DNA of 43,846 bases from a bacterium. Lineage in GTDB: Bacteria; Desulfobacterota; Binatia; HRBIN30; CADEER01. Location of the stretch: positions 1 to 43,846 of the forward strand of contig JAUIGL010000056.1 of NCBI GenBank assembly GCA_030430165.1, written 5' to 3'. Each line of letters opens with the position of its first letter. Within the stretch, counting starts at the first letter, position 1. The position numbers were made by a program, and so were the translations under genes. Shown one piece after another: positions 9,108 to 18,253 of the stretch. The notes under the pieces were generated by a model. That model was given only the letters and a program-made list of their open reading frames with translations. It was not told the DNA's origin and did no database searches.

Positions 9108-10196
9108 ATGGACAAACCACAGTTTCTGGTGATCGGAATTCTCGCCGTGGCGATCGGATTCTTCGCCCTCCGATTCACCTCCGACGATCCTCTGGACCAG
9201 GATTCGAGCTACGGCTCGCGCGGCTACGACGTCGCCATGTCGGGTTCGGATGAAGGCTACGGCGGCGGGCGCTACGGCAGTCGCGATGCGGCGGGTGGGG
9301 CGAGCGATCGCAGCTCACGCTTCGGTAGCGGCGGTGGTGAGCGCGGCGAGCGCGGTGATCGATACGCCACCGGCGGTGCGCGCCGCGATGGCAGCGCGAC
9401 GACGGCGATCGGCGGCAGTCGCAGCCGACGCCCGGGCTTTGGCGGCAGCAGCGGCTTGCGCTCGGCCACCAGCAGCGGCCGCGCCGGTGCCTCGGGCATC
9501 GCCAGTACCGCCCACCGCGATCGGGCGAGCGGCGCCGGCAGCTCGAGTCGCGCCGATCGCGTCGAGCGACTGGGCGCGGCCGAGTCCAACGTCGACGATT
9601 TCTACGAAGAGGGCGCCGATCTGCCCGACAACGCGATTCTCGACCTCAAGAACCAGGACGACGTCGTCGAGCAGGACGGCCAGGGCGACGGCATCGGCGA
9701 AGGTGAGGACGGTTGGCTCGACTTCTCTGAAGATGCCCAGCTGACCTTCCCCAACGGCGCCAGCGGCAAGGCCGGCACCATCAGCCTCGACATCGTCCCC
9801 AACTGGAACGGAGCCGACGTCACCGACAACTCGTTGCTGCAGATCCGCGAGCCCCACAAGTGGGAGAACCGGATCCAGATGGTCAAGAACGGCCAGTTCC
9901 TGCGCTTCATCGTAACCGACAGCACCGGCCACGAAGCCGACATCAGCTATAAGATCAGCCACTGGGAGCAGGGCGACACGCACCGCGTCACGGCGAGTTG
10001 GGAAGACGGGCAGACCACCCTGTGGGTCGACGGCAAGCAGGTCGGATCCAACAACTACCCGGGACCGCTCCACCTGAAGAAGACGGCGCCGATCCACGCC
10101 GGCTCGGACCACGCCAGCGGCGCCTACGGCGGTCTCGACGGCCAGGCCAAGATCAAGCTCTACAGCGACGCGCGCGGACCGGACGACATAACCTGA
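9108..10196 (+). CDS. Membrane-anchored LamG-like protein with low-complexity linker
   Basis: A 362 aa protein. After MDKPQ comes one hydrophobic segment, FLVIGILAVAIGFFALRF (6-23), a signal anchor. Residues about 30-170 are low complexity (Gly, Ser, Arg, Ala) and likely a disordered periplasmic spacer. Residues about 200-360 form a concanavalin-like/LamG domain: a WLDFSEDAQLTF strand, central SLLQIREPHKWENRI, then HRVTASWEDGQTTLWVDGKQVG, the typical pair of strands near the end of LamG folds. Carbohydrate or matrix binding is plausible but unproven. The start at 9108 is chosen because the anchor follows immediately, with GGAGG 12 bases upstream. The gene is bracketed by two related hairpin arrays, and its stop codon is inside the first hairpin of array B. 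Confidence 0.75.
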   Translation: MDKPQFLVIGILAVAIGFFALRFTSDDPLDQDSSYGSRGYDVAMSGSDEGYGGGRYGSRDAAGGASDRSSRFGSGGGERGERGDRYATGGARRDGSATTAIGGSRSRRPGFGGSSGLRSATSSGRAGASGIASTAHRDRASGAGSSSRADRVERLGAAESNVDDFYEEGADLPDNAILDLKNQDDVVEQDGQGDGIGEGEDGWLDFSEDAQLTFPNGASGKAGTISLDIVPNWNGADVTDNSLLQIREPHKWENRIQMVKNGQFLRFIVTDSTGHEADISYKISHWEQGDTHRVTASWEDGQTTLWVDGKQVGSNNYPGPLHLKKTAPIHAGSDHASGAYGGLDGQAKIKLYSDARGPDDIT

Positions 10197-10477
10197 GCGC
10201 GCCCAGCGCGCTCAGGAGTCCAAAGAATCGGCTCCGCCGATTCGGCCAAAGTCTGCGATTCGCTCCGCTCTCGCAGCCGTCCAAAGCGAGGCTGCGCCTC
10301 GCGTCCAAAGACGGCTGCGCCGTCGAGGTCGCCCGGGCACCATGCCTCCTGCTGGCGAAGCCAGCCTTGGCCGATCGGCCGAAGGTCGATCTTTGGACGC
10401 GCGCAAGAGCGGAGCGAATTGCGCGCTTTGGACGAACCGCCGGAGGCGGTTCTTTGGACCGAGCCGTGCTAGGCTCG
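10192..10477. repeat. Hairpin array B, spacer word GTCCAAAG
   Basis: Forward words GTCCAAAG start at 10218, 10279 and 10303 (variant GGCCAAAG at 10244); reverse words CTTTGGAC start at 10391, 10426 and 10452. Perfect stems include 10192-10216 (11 bp, containing the LamG-gene TGA), GAATCGGC-TCC-GCCGATTC (10225-10243), GCGAGGC-TGC-GCCTCGC (10286-10302), GACGGC-TGC-GCCGTC (10310-10324), GCTGGC-GAA-GCCAGC (10351-10365) and GAACCGCC-GGA-GGCGGTTC (10434-10452). The order GACGGC, GCTGGC, then a TCGGCC stem is the same as in array A, and word orientation flips at the same place. It ends four bases before the luxE-like start codon. Confidence 0.85.
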
Positions 10478-10481
10478 CCGC

Positions 10482-11552
10482 GTGGCTGGGGTTTACGAGC
10501 GGGTCCTGTCGTTCATCGCGGCGCCGGAGTCCGACGACTTCGGCGAGATCGCGCTGGCGGTGTTCCGCCATCAGTTCGAGAGCTGCGCTCCCTACCGCGC
10601 CTACTGCGAGAGCCGCGACGCGACACCGGGATTGGTCGGCGACTGGCGGGCGATTCCGCCGGTGCCGATCGTCGCTTTCAAGGAGACCGACCTCTGCTGC
10701 GGTGAGCCGGAGAGGGTTTTCCTGTCGACCGGAACGACTGCCGGGCCCGAAAAGCGCTCGCGACACGCGCTGCCGATGCTGCGGCTCTATCGCGAGTCGG
10801 CGGTCGCCGGGCTGCGCCGCTTCCTTCTGCCCGACATCGAGCGCATCGACATGGTCTCGCTGATCGCCGACGCGACGCAGCAACCGGATTCGTCGTTGGC
10901 GCAGATGGTGGCGTGGGCGGGCGAGGCGGGAGCTCGATCGCCGATCGTCTACGCAGTCGAAGACGGGCAGCCGCGCTTCGATCGCCTGGTCGAAGCATTG
11001 CGCCACAGCGAAGCCACGGGAGAACCGTTGTGCATCTTCACCACCACCGGCGCCCTGATCCACTTCTTCGACTGGACGCGCGGCGAGCGACTCGAGTTCC
11101 GTCTGCCGCACGGTAGCCGGATCATGGACACCGGCGGCGGTAAGGGCGCGCCGCGCCCGGTCTCGCGCAAAGGGATCCTGCACGCGATCTGGAGCACCTT
11201 CGCGATCCCCGGTTACTTCGCCGTCAACGAGTACGGCATGGCAGAGCTGTCGAGCCAGTACTACGATTCGGTGATCCGCGATCGCTTCGACGGCACACAC
11301 CGGAAGCGCAGACTGCTGGCGCCCCCGTGGTTGCGCCCGTTGATTCTCGACCTGCGTTCGCTGGAGCCGGTCGAAGACGGTGAGACCGGACTGATCTGCC
11401 ACTTCGACATCGCCAACGCCGGCACGGCGATGGCGATCTGCAGCGAAGACCTCGGCGTCATCGAGGACGGCGCGTTGCGCCTGATCGGCCGCGCGCCCGA
11501 GGCCGAGCTGCGCGGCTGCTCGCTGTCCAGCGCCGAGTGGAACGTTGCCTGA
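10482..11552 (+). CDS. luxE: LuxE-type acyl-protein synthetase
   Basis: A 356 aa member of the LuxE acyl-protein synthetase family, which activates a fatty acid with ATP and passes it to the LuxC reductase. The family is related to adenylate-forming enzymes, and the nucleotide-binding segment FLSTGTTAGPEKRSRHALPM corresponds to the Ser/Thr/Gly-rich loop. Central GGGKGAPRPVSRKG and NEYGMAELSSQYYD match the A5-like region. The start is GTG, with array B ending just upstream and no clear ribosome site. It overlaps the luxC-like gene by eight bases, so the two are probably translationally coupled. Luciferase genes are absent, so the product is likely a fatty aldehyde or alcohol for another use. 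Confidence 0.85.
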   Translation: MAGVYERVLSFIAAPESDDFGEIALAVFRHQFESCAPYRAYCESRDATPGLVGDWRAIPPVPIVAFKETDLCCGEPERVFLSTGTTAGPEKRSRHALPMLRLYRESAVAGLRRFLLPDIERIDMVSLIADATQQPDSSLAQMVAWAGEAGARSPIVYAVEDGQPRFDRLVEALRHSEATGEPLCIFTTTGALIHFFDWTRGERLEFRLPHGSRIMDTGGGKGAPRPVSRKGILHAIWSTFAIPGYFAVNEYGMAELSSQYYDSVIRDRFDGTHRKRRLLAPPWLRPLILDLRSLEPVEDGETGLICHFDIANAGTAMAICSEDLGVIEDGALRLIGRAPEAELRGCSLSSAEWNVA

Positions 11553-12768
11553 GCCGCCGCCTGCCGAGCTGGCGCGGATCCGCGAAGCACGCCAGCGCAT
11601 TCGCCAGCGCGAGCCGCGCCAGATCGCCGGCGTCCTCAGCCGCCTCGCCGAACAGTGGCTACTCCCGAGCTCGCCCTGGATGCACCGCGCCGTCACGGTC
11701 GTCGAGAACGAGACCAGCTTCTCACGGCCAATGATCGAAGCGATGTTGCCGCGCATGATCGAGCCGCTCGCCGGCGATGCGATCGAGAGGCTGGTGCAGC
11801 GCGAAATCGGTAGTTGGGAGAGCTTGCAGCGGGCGTCGGCCCCCGAGCTGATTCTCCACGTACTGCCGAGCAACCTGCCGGCGCACGCGGCAATCCCCAG
11901 CGCCTTGTCGCTGCTGCTGCGCAGCGCCGTGCTGCTCAAGCCAGGTCGCGCCGACCGCGGTTTCACCGAACTGTGGGTCGAGTCGATCGGTGAGCTCGAC
12001 CGCGATCTCGCCGACTGCGTCGCCGCAGTCTACTGGAGGGGCGGCGACGGCACCGCGGACGAGCTGCTCGAGGCGGCCGACCTGGTCGTCGCCGCCGGCG
12101 GCGATCGCGCCATCGAAGATCTGCGCCGAAGGACGACCGGCCGCTTCATCGGACACGGACATCGCCTCAGCTTCGCCGTCGTCGGCGCCGATGCCGACCT
12201 CGATCGAGCCGCGCAAGCCCTCGCCGAGGACGTCAGCGCCTGGGATCAGCTCGGCTGCTTGTCGCCGCAGATGTGCTTCGTCGGCGGCGGAATCGAGAGA
12301 GCGCGCGACCTCGCCCAGCGCGCGTCCGTCGCCATGCAGGCGCTCGCCCGCGCGCTCCCCGCCGGCAGGCTCAGCGAGGGAGAGCTGCTAGCCGTCCGCG
12401 ACTTTCGCGACGCGGCGCGCTGGCGCGGCTTCGCCGGCGGCGGGCAACGCGTGTTCGCCGACAACGACCCGGGCGGCGGGACCGTGGTCCTCGCGGACGA
12501 GGCCAGCTTCGAGCCGACCCCTCTGCATCGCTGTCTGCGCATCGCCGCGGCAGAAACACCCGACATACGGCGCTTGCTCGACCGAGACCGCCCGCCCGTC
12601 GAGTCCGCCGGCGTCGCCGCCGGTCCGAAAAGCGCGGAAGTCCAAGAGCAACTGAGAGACTGCGGGGTGCCCCGCGTCGTCGGCCTCGGCAAGATGCAGA
12701 GACCCGCGCTCGAGTGGCGCCAGTCGGGACGCCCGCGCCTCGCCGACTGGCTCGCGCCCCCCGAGTAG
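11545..12768 (+). CDS. luxC: LuxC-type acyl-CoA/acyl-protein reductase
   Basis: A 407 aa NADPH-dependent acyl reductase of the LuxC family, in the aldehyde dehydrogenase superfamily. It turns an activated acyl group into an aldehyde through an acyl-cysteine intermediate. The catalytic cysteine is C238 in DQLGCLSPQ. NLPAHAAIPSALSLLLRSAVLLKPG is the conserved N-terminal nucleotide-binding part (the quoted stretch runs about residues 111-135). The start is TTG at 11545, inside the end of the preceding gene; no ATG or GTG fits better in this frame. It is convergent with ychF across 15 bases, with no obvious terminator. The natural electron donor and acyl substrate cannot be read from sequence. 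Confidence 0.87.
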   Translation: MPEPPPAELARIREARQRIRQREPRQIAGVLSRLAEQWLLPSSPWMHRAVTVVENETSFSRPMIEAMLPRMIEPLAGDAIERLVQREIGSWESLQRASAPELILHVLPSNLPAHAAIPSALSLLLRSAVLLKPGRADRGFTELWVESIGELDRDLADCVAAVYWRGGDGTADELLEAADLVVAAGGDRAIEDLRRRTTGRFIGHGHRLSFAVVGADADLDRAAQALAEDVSAWDQLGCLSPQMCFVGGGIERARDLAQRASVAMQALARALPAGRLSEGELLAVRDFRDAARWRGFAGGGQRVFADNDPGGGTVVLADEASFEPTPLHRCLRIAAAETPDIRRLLDRDRPPVESAGVAAGPKSAEVQEQLRDCGVPRVVGLGKMQRPALEWRQSGRPRLADWLAPPE

Positions 12769-12783
12769 AGACTGCTGCCGCGG

Positions 12784-13884
12784 TCAGACGTTGAACCGGA
12801 ACAGAATCACGTCGCCGTCTTTCACCACCGAGTCGCGACCCTCCTGGCGCATCTTGCCGGCTTCTTTGGCTTTGAGCTCGCCGCCGCAGGCGATGTAGTC
12901 GTCGTAGGAGATGGTTTCGGCGCAGATGAAGCCGCGTTCGAAGTCGGTATGGATGGTGCCGGCGGCCTGCGCCGCCTTGGTCCCGCGCTTGATCGTCCAG
13001 GCGCGCGCTTCTTTCGGTCCGGCAGTGAGGAAGGTGATCAGCCCGAGCAGTTCGTAACCGGCGCGAATCACGCGGGTGAGGCCGGTTTCCTCGAGACCGA
13101 GCGACTCCAGGAACTCGGCGCGTTCCGCCGGATCGCTGAGTTGTGCGACCTCCGCCTCGATGGCAGCCGAGACGAGCACCGCCACCGCGCCCTCGGCGGC
13201 GGCGTGCGCCGCCACCTTTTCGGAAAACGCATTGCCGGTGGCCGCCGACTCTTCGTCGACGTTGCACACGTACATCGTCGGCTTGGAGGTCAGCAGCTGC
13301 AGCTGGCGGAACAGGGTGCGTTCGCTGTCGGAGACTTCGATGGTGCGGGCGGGCTTGCCCTCGCGCAACACCTCGATCGCGCGCTCGACCAGCGCCAGCG
13401 TCGCCGCGGCTTCCTTGTCGTTGCCGCGTGCTTTCTTGGTCAGTCCGTCGACCCGCTTTTCCAGGCTCTCGAGGTCGGCCAGCATCAGCTCGGTGTCGAT
13501 GGTCTGAATGTCGTCGATCGGATCGACCTGGCCCGACACATGGGTGATGTTGTCGTCTTCGAAGCAGCGAACGACGTGCACGATCGCGTCGACCTCGCGG
13601 ATGTGGCCGAGGAACTGGTTGCCGAGGCCCTCGCCCTTGCTGGCGCCGCGCACCAGCCCCGCGATATCGGCGAAGTCGATTTGCGCCGGGACGATCGATT
13701 TCGACTTCGCCAGAGCGGCGATCTCGTCGAGCCGCGGATCGGGCACGGCGATGCGGCCCGTGTTGGGCTCGATGGTGCAGAAGGGGTAGTTCGCCGCCTG
13801 CGCCGCGATGGTCGCGGTCAGCGCGTTGAAGAGGGTGGACTTGCCGACGTTGGGCAATCCTACGATGCCGCACTTGAATCCCAT
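12784..13884 (-). CDS. ychF: Ribosome-binding ATPase YchF
   Basis: A 366 aa Obg-family P-loop protein that prefers ATP and binds the 50S ribosome. The Walker A motif GLPNVGKST is at residues 9-17, followed by the switch region [20 protein letters not shown]. The G4 position reads NVDE instead of NKxD, the signature of ATP preference. The C-terminal TGS-like domain ends [19 protein letters not shown], as in E. coli. Length is standard (363 aa in E. coli). It is transcribed leftward and divergent from the unrecognised gene at 14103 across 218 bases that show no clear regulatory motif. Confidence 0.97.
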   Translation of the reverse strand: MGFKCGIVGLPNVGKSTLFNALTATIAAQAANYPFCTIEPNTGRIAVPDPRLDEIAALAKSKSIVPAQIDFADIAGLVRGASKGEGLGNQFLGHIREVDAIVHVVRCFEDDNITHVSGQVDPIDDIQTIDTELMLADLESLEKRVDGLTKKARGNDKEAAATLALVERAIEVLREGKPARTIEVSDSERTLFRQLQLLTSKPTMYVCNVDEESAATGNAFSEKVAAHAAAEGAVAVLVSAAIEAEVAQLSDPAERAEFLESLGLEETGLTRVIRAGYELLGLITFLTAGPKEARAWTIKRGTKAAQAAGTIHTDFERGFICAETISYDDYIACGGELKAKEAGKMRQEGRDSVVKDGDVILFRFNV

Positions 13885-14102
13885 TGTTCGTTACAGCCCT
13901 TCTTCGTCTGAGCACCTGGCGGCGCCGAATCGTTCGGTTCTGGCCGCCGGACGGAGCGGGCGAGGCAACTCGCGACGGCCAGCGGCGATCAACACCCCAT
14001 CCGACACTGCTTCCACGCACTTTTCCACCCAACTTGCGCCAGCGTGCCGAATCGAGGCGGCAATGGCTTGAAATCCCCGGCCCCCGTGGGAGGATCGGCG
14101 GC

Positions 14103-14699
14103 GTGACGACGGTCAGCGAAACGATTCCCGAGGCGCTGCAGCCGGAAGTCGACGCGGCGCTCGGCTGGTGGAATGGCGAGCAGGATACGCCGTTCGAAGT
14201 GACCGGGATCCTCGATCCCGAGGCAACCATCGCCAGCCGGGGACCGCGCGACGGGCGCGTGCTCTACCGCTGGCGCTCCGTCCCCTCGCGCAAGAACGTC
14301 GGCGGCGCCGTAGCGCGACCCACGGCGGAGCACGTGTGGACCTCGATCGAATGCGCGCTCGATGAGGCGCCCGGTGCGGCAGACGTCGCGCTCGACGCCG
14401 ATCCCCCGCTCGACCGGGCGAACATCCCGTGGCCGCTGTTCGCCTCGTTGTTGATCGCCAACGGCTGGTTCGTGGAGCCACGCGCCTTCGAGCAACGTCA
14501 GACAGGTCCCAGCGTGCCACGGCGCATTGCCGTCGCCTTCGCGCGCCTGTTTGGATTCGCCGCCTTTTGGACCCTCGGTTTCGCGCTGCTACCCGCGCTC
14601 CCGGTCGCCAGCGCACCTTGGGCACCTTGGATCGTGCCCAAGGTGCGCTGGCTGAATCGCGAGTTTCAGAGCGTCGAGGAGCGACCGAATAGCAGTTGA
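14103..14699 (+). CDS. Hypothetical protein with one hydrophobic segment
   Basis: An unrecognised 198 aa protein. GTG at 14103 is taken as the start because the reading frame upstream is unlike the rest and coding-like composition begins there. The N-terminal part is acidic with several Trp (ALGWWNGEQ, PWPLFASLL). Near the C-terminus is a membrane-like segment, FGFAAFWTLGFALLPALPVA, preceded by Arg residues, then VPKVRWLNREF. It may be a tail-anchored or peripheral membrane protein. No family is evident; it stands alone between ychF and the regulator. Confidence 0.5.
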   Translation: MTTVSETIPEALQPEVDAALGWWNGEQDTPFEVTGILDPEATIASRGPRDGRVLYRWRSVPSRKNVGGAVARPTAEHVWTSIECALDEAPGAADVALDADPPLDRANIPWPLFASLLIANGWFVEPRAFEQRQTGPSVPRRIAVAFARLFGFAAFWTLGFALLPALPVASAPWAPWIVPKVRWLNREFQSVEERPNSS

Positions 14700-14767
14700 C
14701 CGAGCTCCGCAGCAGGGGATCCCCCGGTAACGTGAGCCCCTGCGCCGCGAGATCGGCAGCAAGAAGG

Positions 14768-14786
14768 TCGGCTGGAACCCAGCCGA
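14768..14786. promoter_or_regulatory. 8-bp inverted repeat upstream of the regulator
   Basis: TCGGCTGG (14768-14775) and CCAGCCGA (14779-14786) are exact complements around AAC, 41 bases before the regulator start. It could be an operator or a leader hairpin. A second weaker stem (GCAGGGG 14712-14718 with CCCCTGC 14737-14743) follows the end of the upstream gene. Confidence 0.4.
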
Positions 14787-14827
14787 GTCTCGTCTGCTCG
14801 GAGACGTTCTGCTATTGCGAGTGACCC

Positions 14828-17800
14828 GTGCGGTACCGTTTCGGAGAATTCGAGCTCGATCGGGCGCGCGGTGACCTGCTTCGCGGGGGAGATTCGGTTT
14901 CCCTTCAGCCAAAGCCGCGCAGGCTGCTCGCCCACCTGTTGGAGAACCGGCATCGCGTCGTGCCGCCAGCCGAGCTCGCAGAGGTCTTGTGGCCGGACGA
15001 GCACGTCGCCGCCACGTCGCTGCGTACCTGTCTCGGGCGACTGCGCAGGGCGCTCGGCGCGGACGCCAAACAATGGATCGAGACGCGCAGCAAGGAGGGC
15101 CTGCGCTGGGTAGGTCCATGTGAGGAGTTGTCGCGCTCACCAGCGCCAACCGATCTCGACGACGACGGCGGGCGCCCACTGGTCGGGCGCGATCGAGAGC
15201 GAGAGATTCTTTCGGCCGGATTGACCAGCGCCATCGGCGGCCGCGGCGGGCTGATCGTCGTGCGGGGCGAACAGGGCGTCGGCAAGACGGCGCTGGTCGA
15301 GAACCTGATCGATCTCGCGCGCCGGGCATCGGTCGTCGGTGCGGTTGGCCAGTGCGAGGAAGAGGCGACCCCTCCGTTCTCGCCCTGGGTGGACGTTCTT
15401 CGCGGAGTCCGCGCCGCGGTCGGTTCGTCCGCGTGGAGCGACCTCTCGGAGGACTGCGGCGCGGAGCTGGCGATCCTCCTCGACGGAGAACCGCCGCACC
15501 GCGACGACTCAGCGGAGCACGACAGCGACCGGTCGCGCCTGCAGTTCCGCCTCGCCGACGCCACGGCGCGCGCGATCGAGCGCGCCGCCGGGTACTCTCC
15601 CAGCGTCGTCTTGCTCGAGGATGCCCAGTGGGCCGACGAATCCTCCATGGTCGCGCTGAAACGCCTGGCGCGCGGCATTCAGCGCACGCCGGCGCTGGTA
15701 CTGGTCACTTGCCGATCCCTGTCTAGCCAAAGTGAAACCTCCGTTGAGCGCGAGATCGCCGAGTTGGCAACCAAGCACGGTGGACGACTGATCGAGATCG
15801 GCCGACTGTCAGCCGCGGATTCGCTCGTTCTGGCTCAGCGTCTCAGCCATGGAAACCTGGCCGAGAAAGATGCGGAGGAGATCCACGCCGACAGCGGCGG
15901 CATCCCGCTCTTGATCGAACAGCTGGTCGAACATCGCCGTCCCGCGCCGGCCACAGACACGGACCACGCGGCCGAGACCGACGCTGCGTCCGCCGATCTT
16001 CCACTAGGCGCCAAGGTCGTCGTCGAGGGCAGGCTCGGCCGCCTGAGCGAGCGCTGTCGCCAGGTGCTCGAGTTGGCATCCGTGCTCGGAATTCGCTTCG
16101 ACATCGGTTCCCTGAGCCGCCTGTGGTCGCTCGAGCGGGAGGGCTCGACCGAGGGCCTGGAAGAGGCGATCGACGAGGCCACGCGAGCCGGCGTCTTCGA
16201 AGCCGGCGGGCAGCGGCGGCTGCGCTTCCATCACGGGCTTCTGCGCAAGGTGGTCTATCGGACGATCGCGATCGATCGCCTCAGCCGATTGCACTGGCTG
16301 GCCGGCCAAATCGGCGCAGATGCATCGGAGCGAATGGCTCCGGCGACGGTCGCGGAGCATCTCGTCAAAGGGGTCGCGGCCGGCTCGCCCGAGCAGGCGC
16401 TGCAGGCCTGCGCCGACGCCGCCAGGGAAGCAGCCGCGCGCGGGGCATTCGCCGCATCCGCCGCTCTCTGGAGGCAGGCCCTCGACATGCACGCGCTGCG
16501 GCCAGCACCCGCCGCAGTCGAGGAAGCCAACTTGCGCATCCGCCTGGCCACCGCTCTCGACCGCGCCGGGCAGACATCGGAGGCGGAAAGGAACGCGTTG
16601 CAGGCTCTCGAGATCGGCAAGCGGTCGAACGATCCGTCGATGCAAGCGCGGGCGCTGTTGAGCTGCGCGCCGCGGGTGGTTCCCGACGGCACGGTCGACC
16701 AGGACCTGGTCGACCGCATCAACGCGACTCTCGAAGAGTTGGGACCCAATGACTCGCCGTGGCGAGTTCGACTCCTCGGCCGATTGGTCTGGGCGCAGCA
16801 CCACGAGCGCGACGGAGGCGGGATTCGGGGCGCGGCGAGTGAGGCGGCGATCGCCATGGCGCGTCGCCTCGACGATCCCGCGACGCTGGCGATCGCACTC
16901 GAAGATCGGCGGTTGGCGCTGCACAGCCCGAAGAATCAGGACGAACACGATCGAGTCTTGCTCGAGATCATCGCTCTCGCCAGCGAACGCGGCGACACCG
17001 AAGCGGTGCTGCACGCGACCGCGATGACCGCCTGGAGCCACGCCAGGCGCGGCCACCTCGACCGCGCGGAGCGCGGCTTTGCCGAATGCCGGAGCATCCT
17101 CGAGCACGTGCGCAGTCCCGACACCGCGATTCATATCTTCTTGTGGGACATGATGCGGGCACTTCTCGTCGGCGAGTGGGTCGAGGCAAGGCGGGTGACG
17201 ACGGAGCTCGTCGAGCTCGCCGCCGCTGTCGACGAGAGAATGGGCAAGACCTTCGCGCTCAACCACGCGTGGTACGATTTCTTGCGCGGCGAGCGAGCGG
17301 CCGAGCTTGCCGCCGCGGCCCTGGCGTTCTTTCCGGCGCGCCTCGAGCTGCGCGTGCTCTTGATCATCGGGCTTCTCGACGAAGGCCGTGACGAGGAGGC
17401 GCGCGAGGAGTGGCAGCGCGCAGCGGCAATGGGGGCCGAGCGAGCTCCCGACGACGGGCGATGGCTCGCACACATGGCGAACCTGGCACGGATCGCAGCA
17501 GCCCTCGAGGAACGCGAGCTCGCCGAGAAGATCTACCGACGCCTGCTACCGCTGGCCGAATGGAACGTGATCCTCGGTCCGATCTACACGGCCGCTCCTT
17601 TCGGTGCCGTCGCGCGCCTGCTCGGCCTCCTCGCGGCGTCGCTCGAACGCTGGGACGAAGCCGAGCTCCACTTCCAGACGGCGCAGCGACTCCATCGAAG
17701 CTGGGGAGCCCGCCCCTGGCTCGCGACCACTCTGCACGATCACGCGCGCATGCGGATGCGACGAAACCGCAACCAAGACCGGCGAGATGCCCAAGAGATG

Positions 17801-17881
17801 GTGGACGAAGCGCGGGCACTGGCGACGGAGCTCGAGATGAAAGCACTCGCAGGGCGGATCCGCTTGCTGACGAAACGCTGA
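14828..17881 (+). CDS. Winged-helix/AAA-type ATPase/TPR transcriptional regulator
   Basis: A 1017 aa one-component regulator. Residues about 1-95 are an OmpR/PhoB-type winged helix (FGEFELDRARGDLLRGG, then LRTCLGRLRRALGADA, the recognition region). A STAND-like ATPase follows, with LVGRDREREIL entry, Walker A GEQGVGKT (147-154) and Walker B VVLLEDAQWADE. The C-terminal 500 residues are helical repeats of TPR type (for example AARGAFAASAALWRQALDMH and AAPFGAVARLLGLLAASLERW). There is no receiver domain. Such proteins are thought to oligomerise on ligand binding and then activate transcription. GTG is the start. It ends 18 bases before the GDT1-family gene, so the two are likely co-transcribed. 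Confidence 0.85.
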   Translation: MRYRFGEFELDRARGDLLRGGDSVSLQPKPRRLLAHLLENRHRVVPPAELAEVLWPDEHVAATSLRTCLGRLRRALGADAKQWIETRSKEGLRWVGPCEELSRSPAPTDLDDDGGRPLVGRDREREILSAGLTSAIGGRGGLIVVRGEQGVGKTALVENLIDLARRASVVGAVGQCEEEATPPFSPWVDVLRGVRAAVGSSAWSDLSEDCGAELAILLDGEPPHRDDSAEHDSDRSRLQFRLADATARAIERAAGYSPSVVLLEDAQWADESSMVALKRLARGIQRTPALVLVTCRSLSSQSETSVEREIAELATKHGGRLIEIGRLSAADSLVLAQRLSHGNLAEKDAEEIHADSGGIPLLIEQLVEHRRPAPATDTDHAAETDAASADLPLGAKVVVEGRLGRLSERCRQVLELASVLGIRFDIGSLSRLWSLEREGSTEGLEEAIDEATRAGVFEAGGQRRLRFHHGLLRKVVYRTIAIDRLSRLHWLAGQIGADASERMAPATVAEHLVKGVAAGSPEQALQACADAAREAAARGAFAASAALWRQALDMHALRPAPAAVEEANLRIRLATALDRAGQTSEAERNALQALEIGKRSNDPSMQARALLSCAPRVVPDGTVDQDLVDRINATLEELGPNDSPWRVRLLGRLVWAQHHERDGGGIRGAASEAAIAMARRLDDPATLAIALEDRRLALHSPKNQDEHDRVLLEIIALASERGDTEAVLHATAMTAWSHARRGHLDRAERGFAECRSILEHVRSPDTAIHIFLWDMMRALLVGEWVEARRVTTELVELAAAVDERMGKTFALNHAWYDFLRGERAAELAAAALAFFPARLELRVLLIIGLLDEGRDEEAREEWQRAAAMGAERAPDDGRWLAHMANLARIAAALEERELAEKIYRRLLPLAEWNVILGPIYTAAPFGAVARLLGLLAASLERWDEAELHFQTAQRLHRSWGARPWLATTLHDHARMRMRRNRNQDRRDAQEMVDEARALATELEMKALAGRIRLLTKR

Positions 17882-17899
17882 CTGCACTGGGAGGTCGCA

Positions 17900-18178
17900 A
17901 TGGATTGGAAGCTCTTCACATCGACGTTCGCCACAATCTTCCTGGCCGAAATCGGCGACAAGACCCAGCTCGCCACGCTCTCTCTCGCAGCCGGGGGTTC
18001 GTCCCGCTGGAGCGTCTTCGCCGGCTCGGCGCTGGCATTGGTCGCGACATCGGCGATCGCCGTGCTCGCCGGGGAGGCGCTGAGCCGGGCGATACCGCCA
18101 ATCTGGCTCAAGCGCGGCGCCGGCGTCCTGTTCCTCGGCCTCGGCGTGTTTTTCCTGGTCGGTAGCCGCAACGCCTGA
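17900..18178 (+). CDS. Half-size GDT1/TMEM165 (UPF0016) family transporter
   Basis: A 92 aa membrane protein with three hydrophobic segments and the family signature E-x-G-D-K-T at residues 17-22 (EIGDKTQLATLSLA). Full-length members carry two such repeats; this has one, so a functional unit would be a homodimer or would need a partner. Family members move Mn2+, Ca2+ or H+ across membranes. A GGGAGGT ribosome site precedes the ATG. Its position directly behind the large regulator suggests shared regulation. No second half is present in the window. Confidence 0.85.
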   Translation: MDWKLFTSTFATIFLAEIGDKTQLATLSLAAGGSSRWSVFAGSALALVATSAIAVLAGEALSRAIPPIWLKRGAGVLFLGLGVFFLVGSRNA

Positions 18179-18253
18179 CGATGCGCCCACGCTTCAGCTG
18201 AGCCAGCCAACGCCAACTACAAAACGGGACTCGTTTCATTTCATTGAAAATGC

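Noticed and set aside
12371-14230. A 619-codon minus-strand frame across luxC, ychF and the next gene
   Set aside because: It is an out-of-frame copy over ychF, Arg-rich and without domains.
16004-17473. A 489-codon minus-strand frame inside the large regulator
   Set aside because: The regulator's domains are clear on the plus strand; the antisense frame has no motif or start signal.
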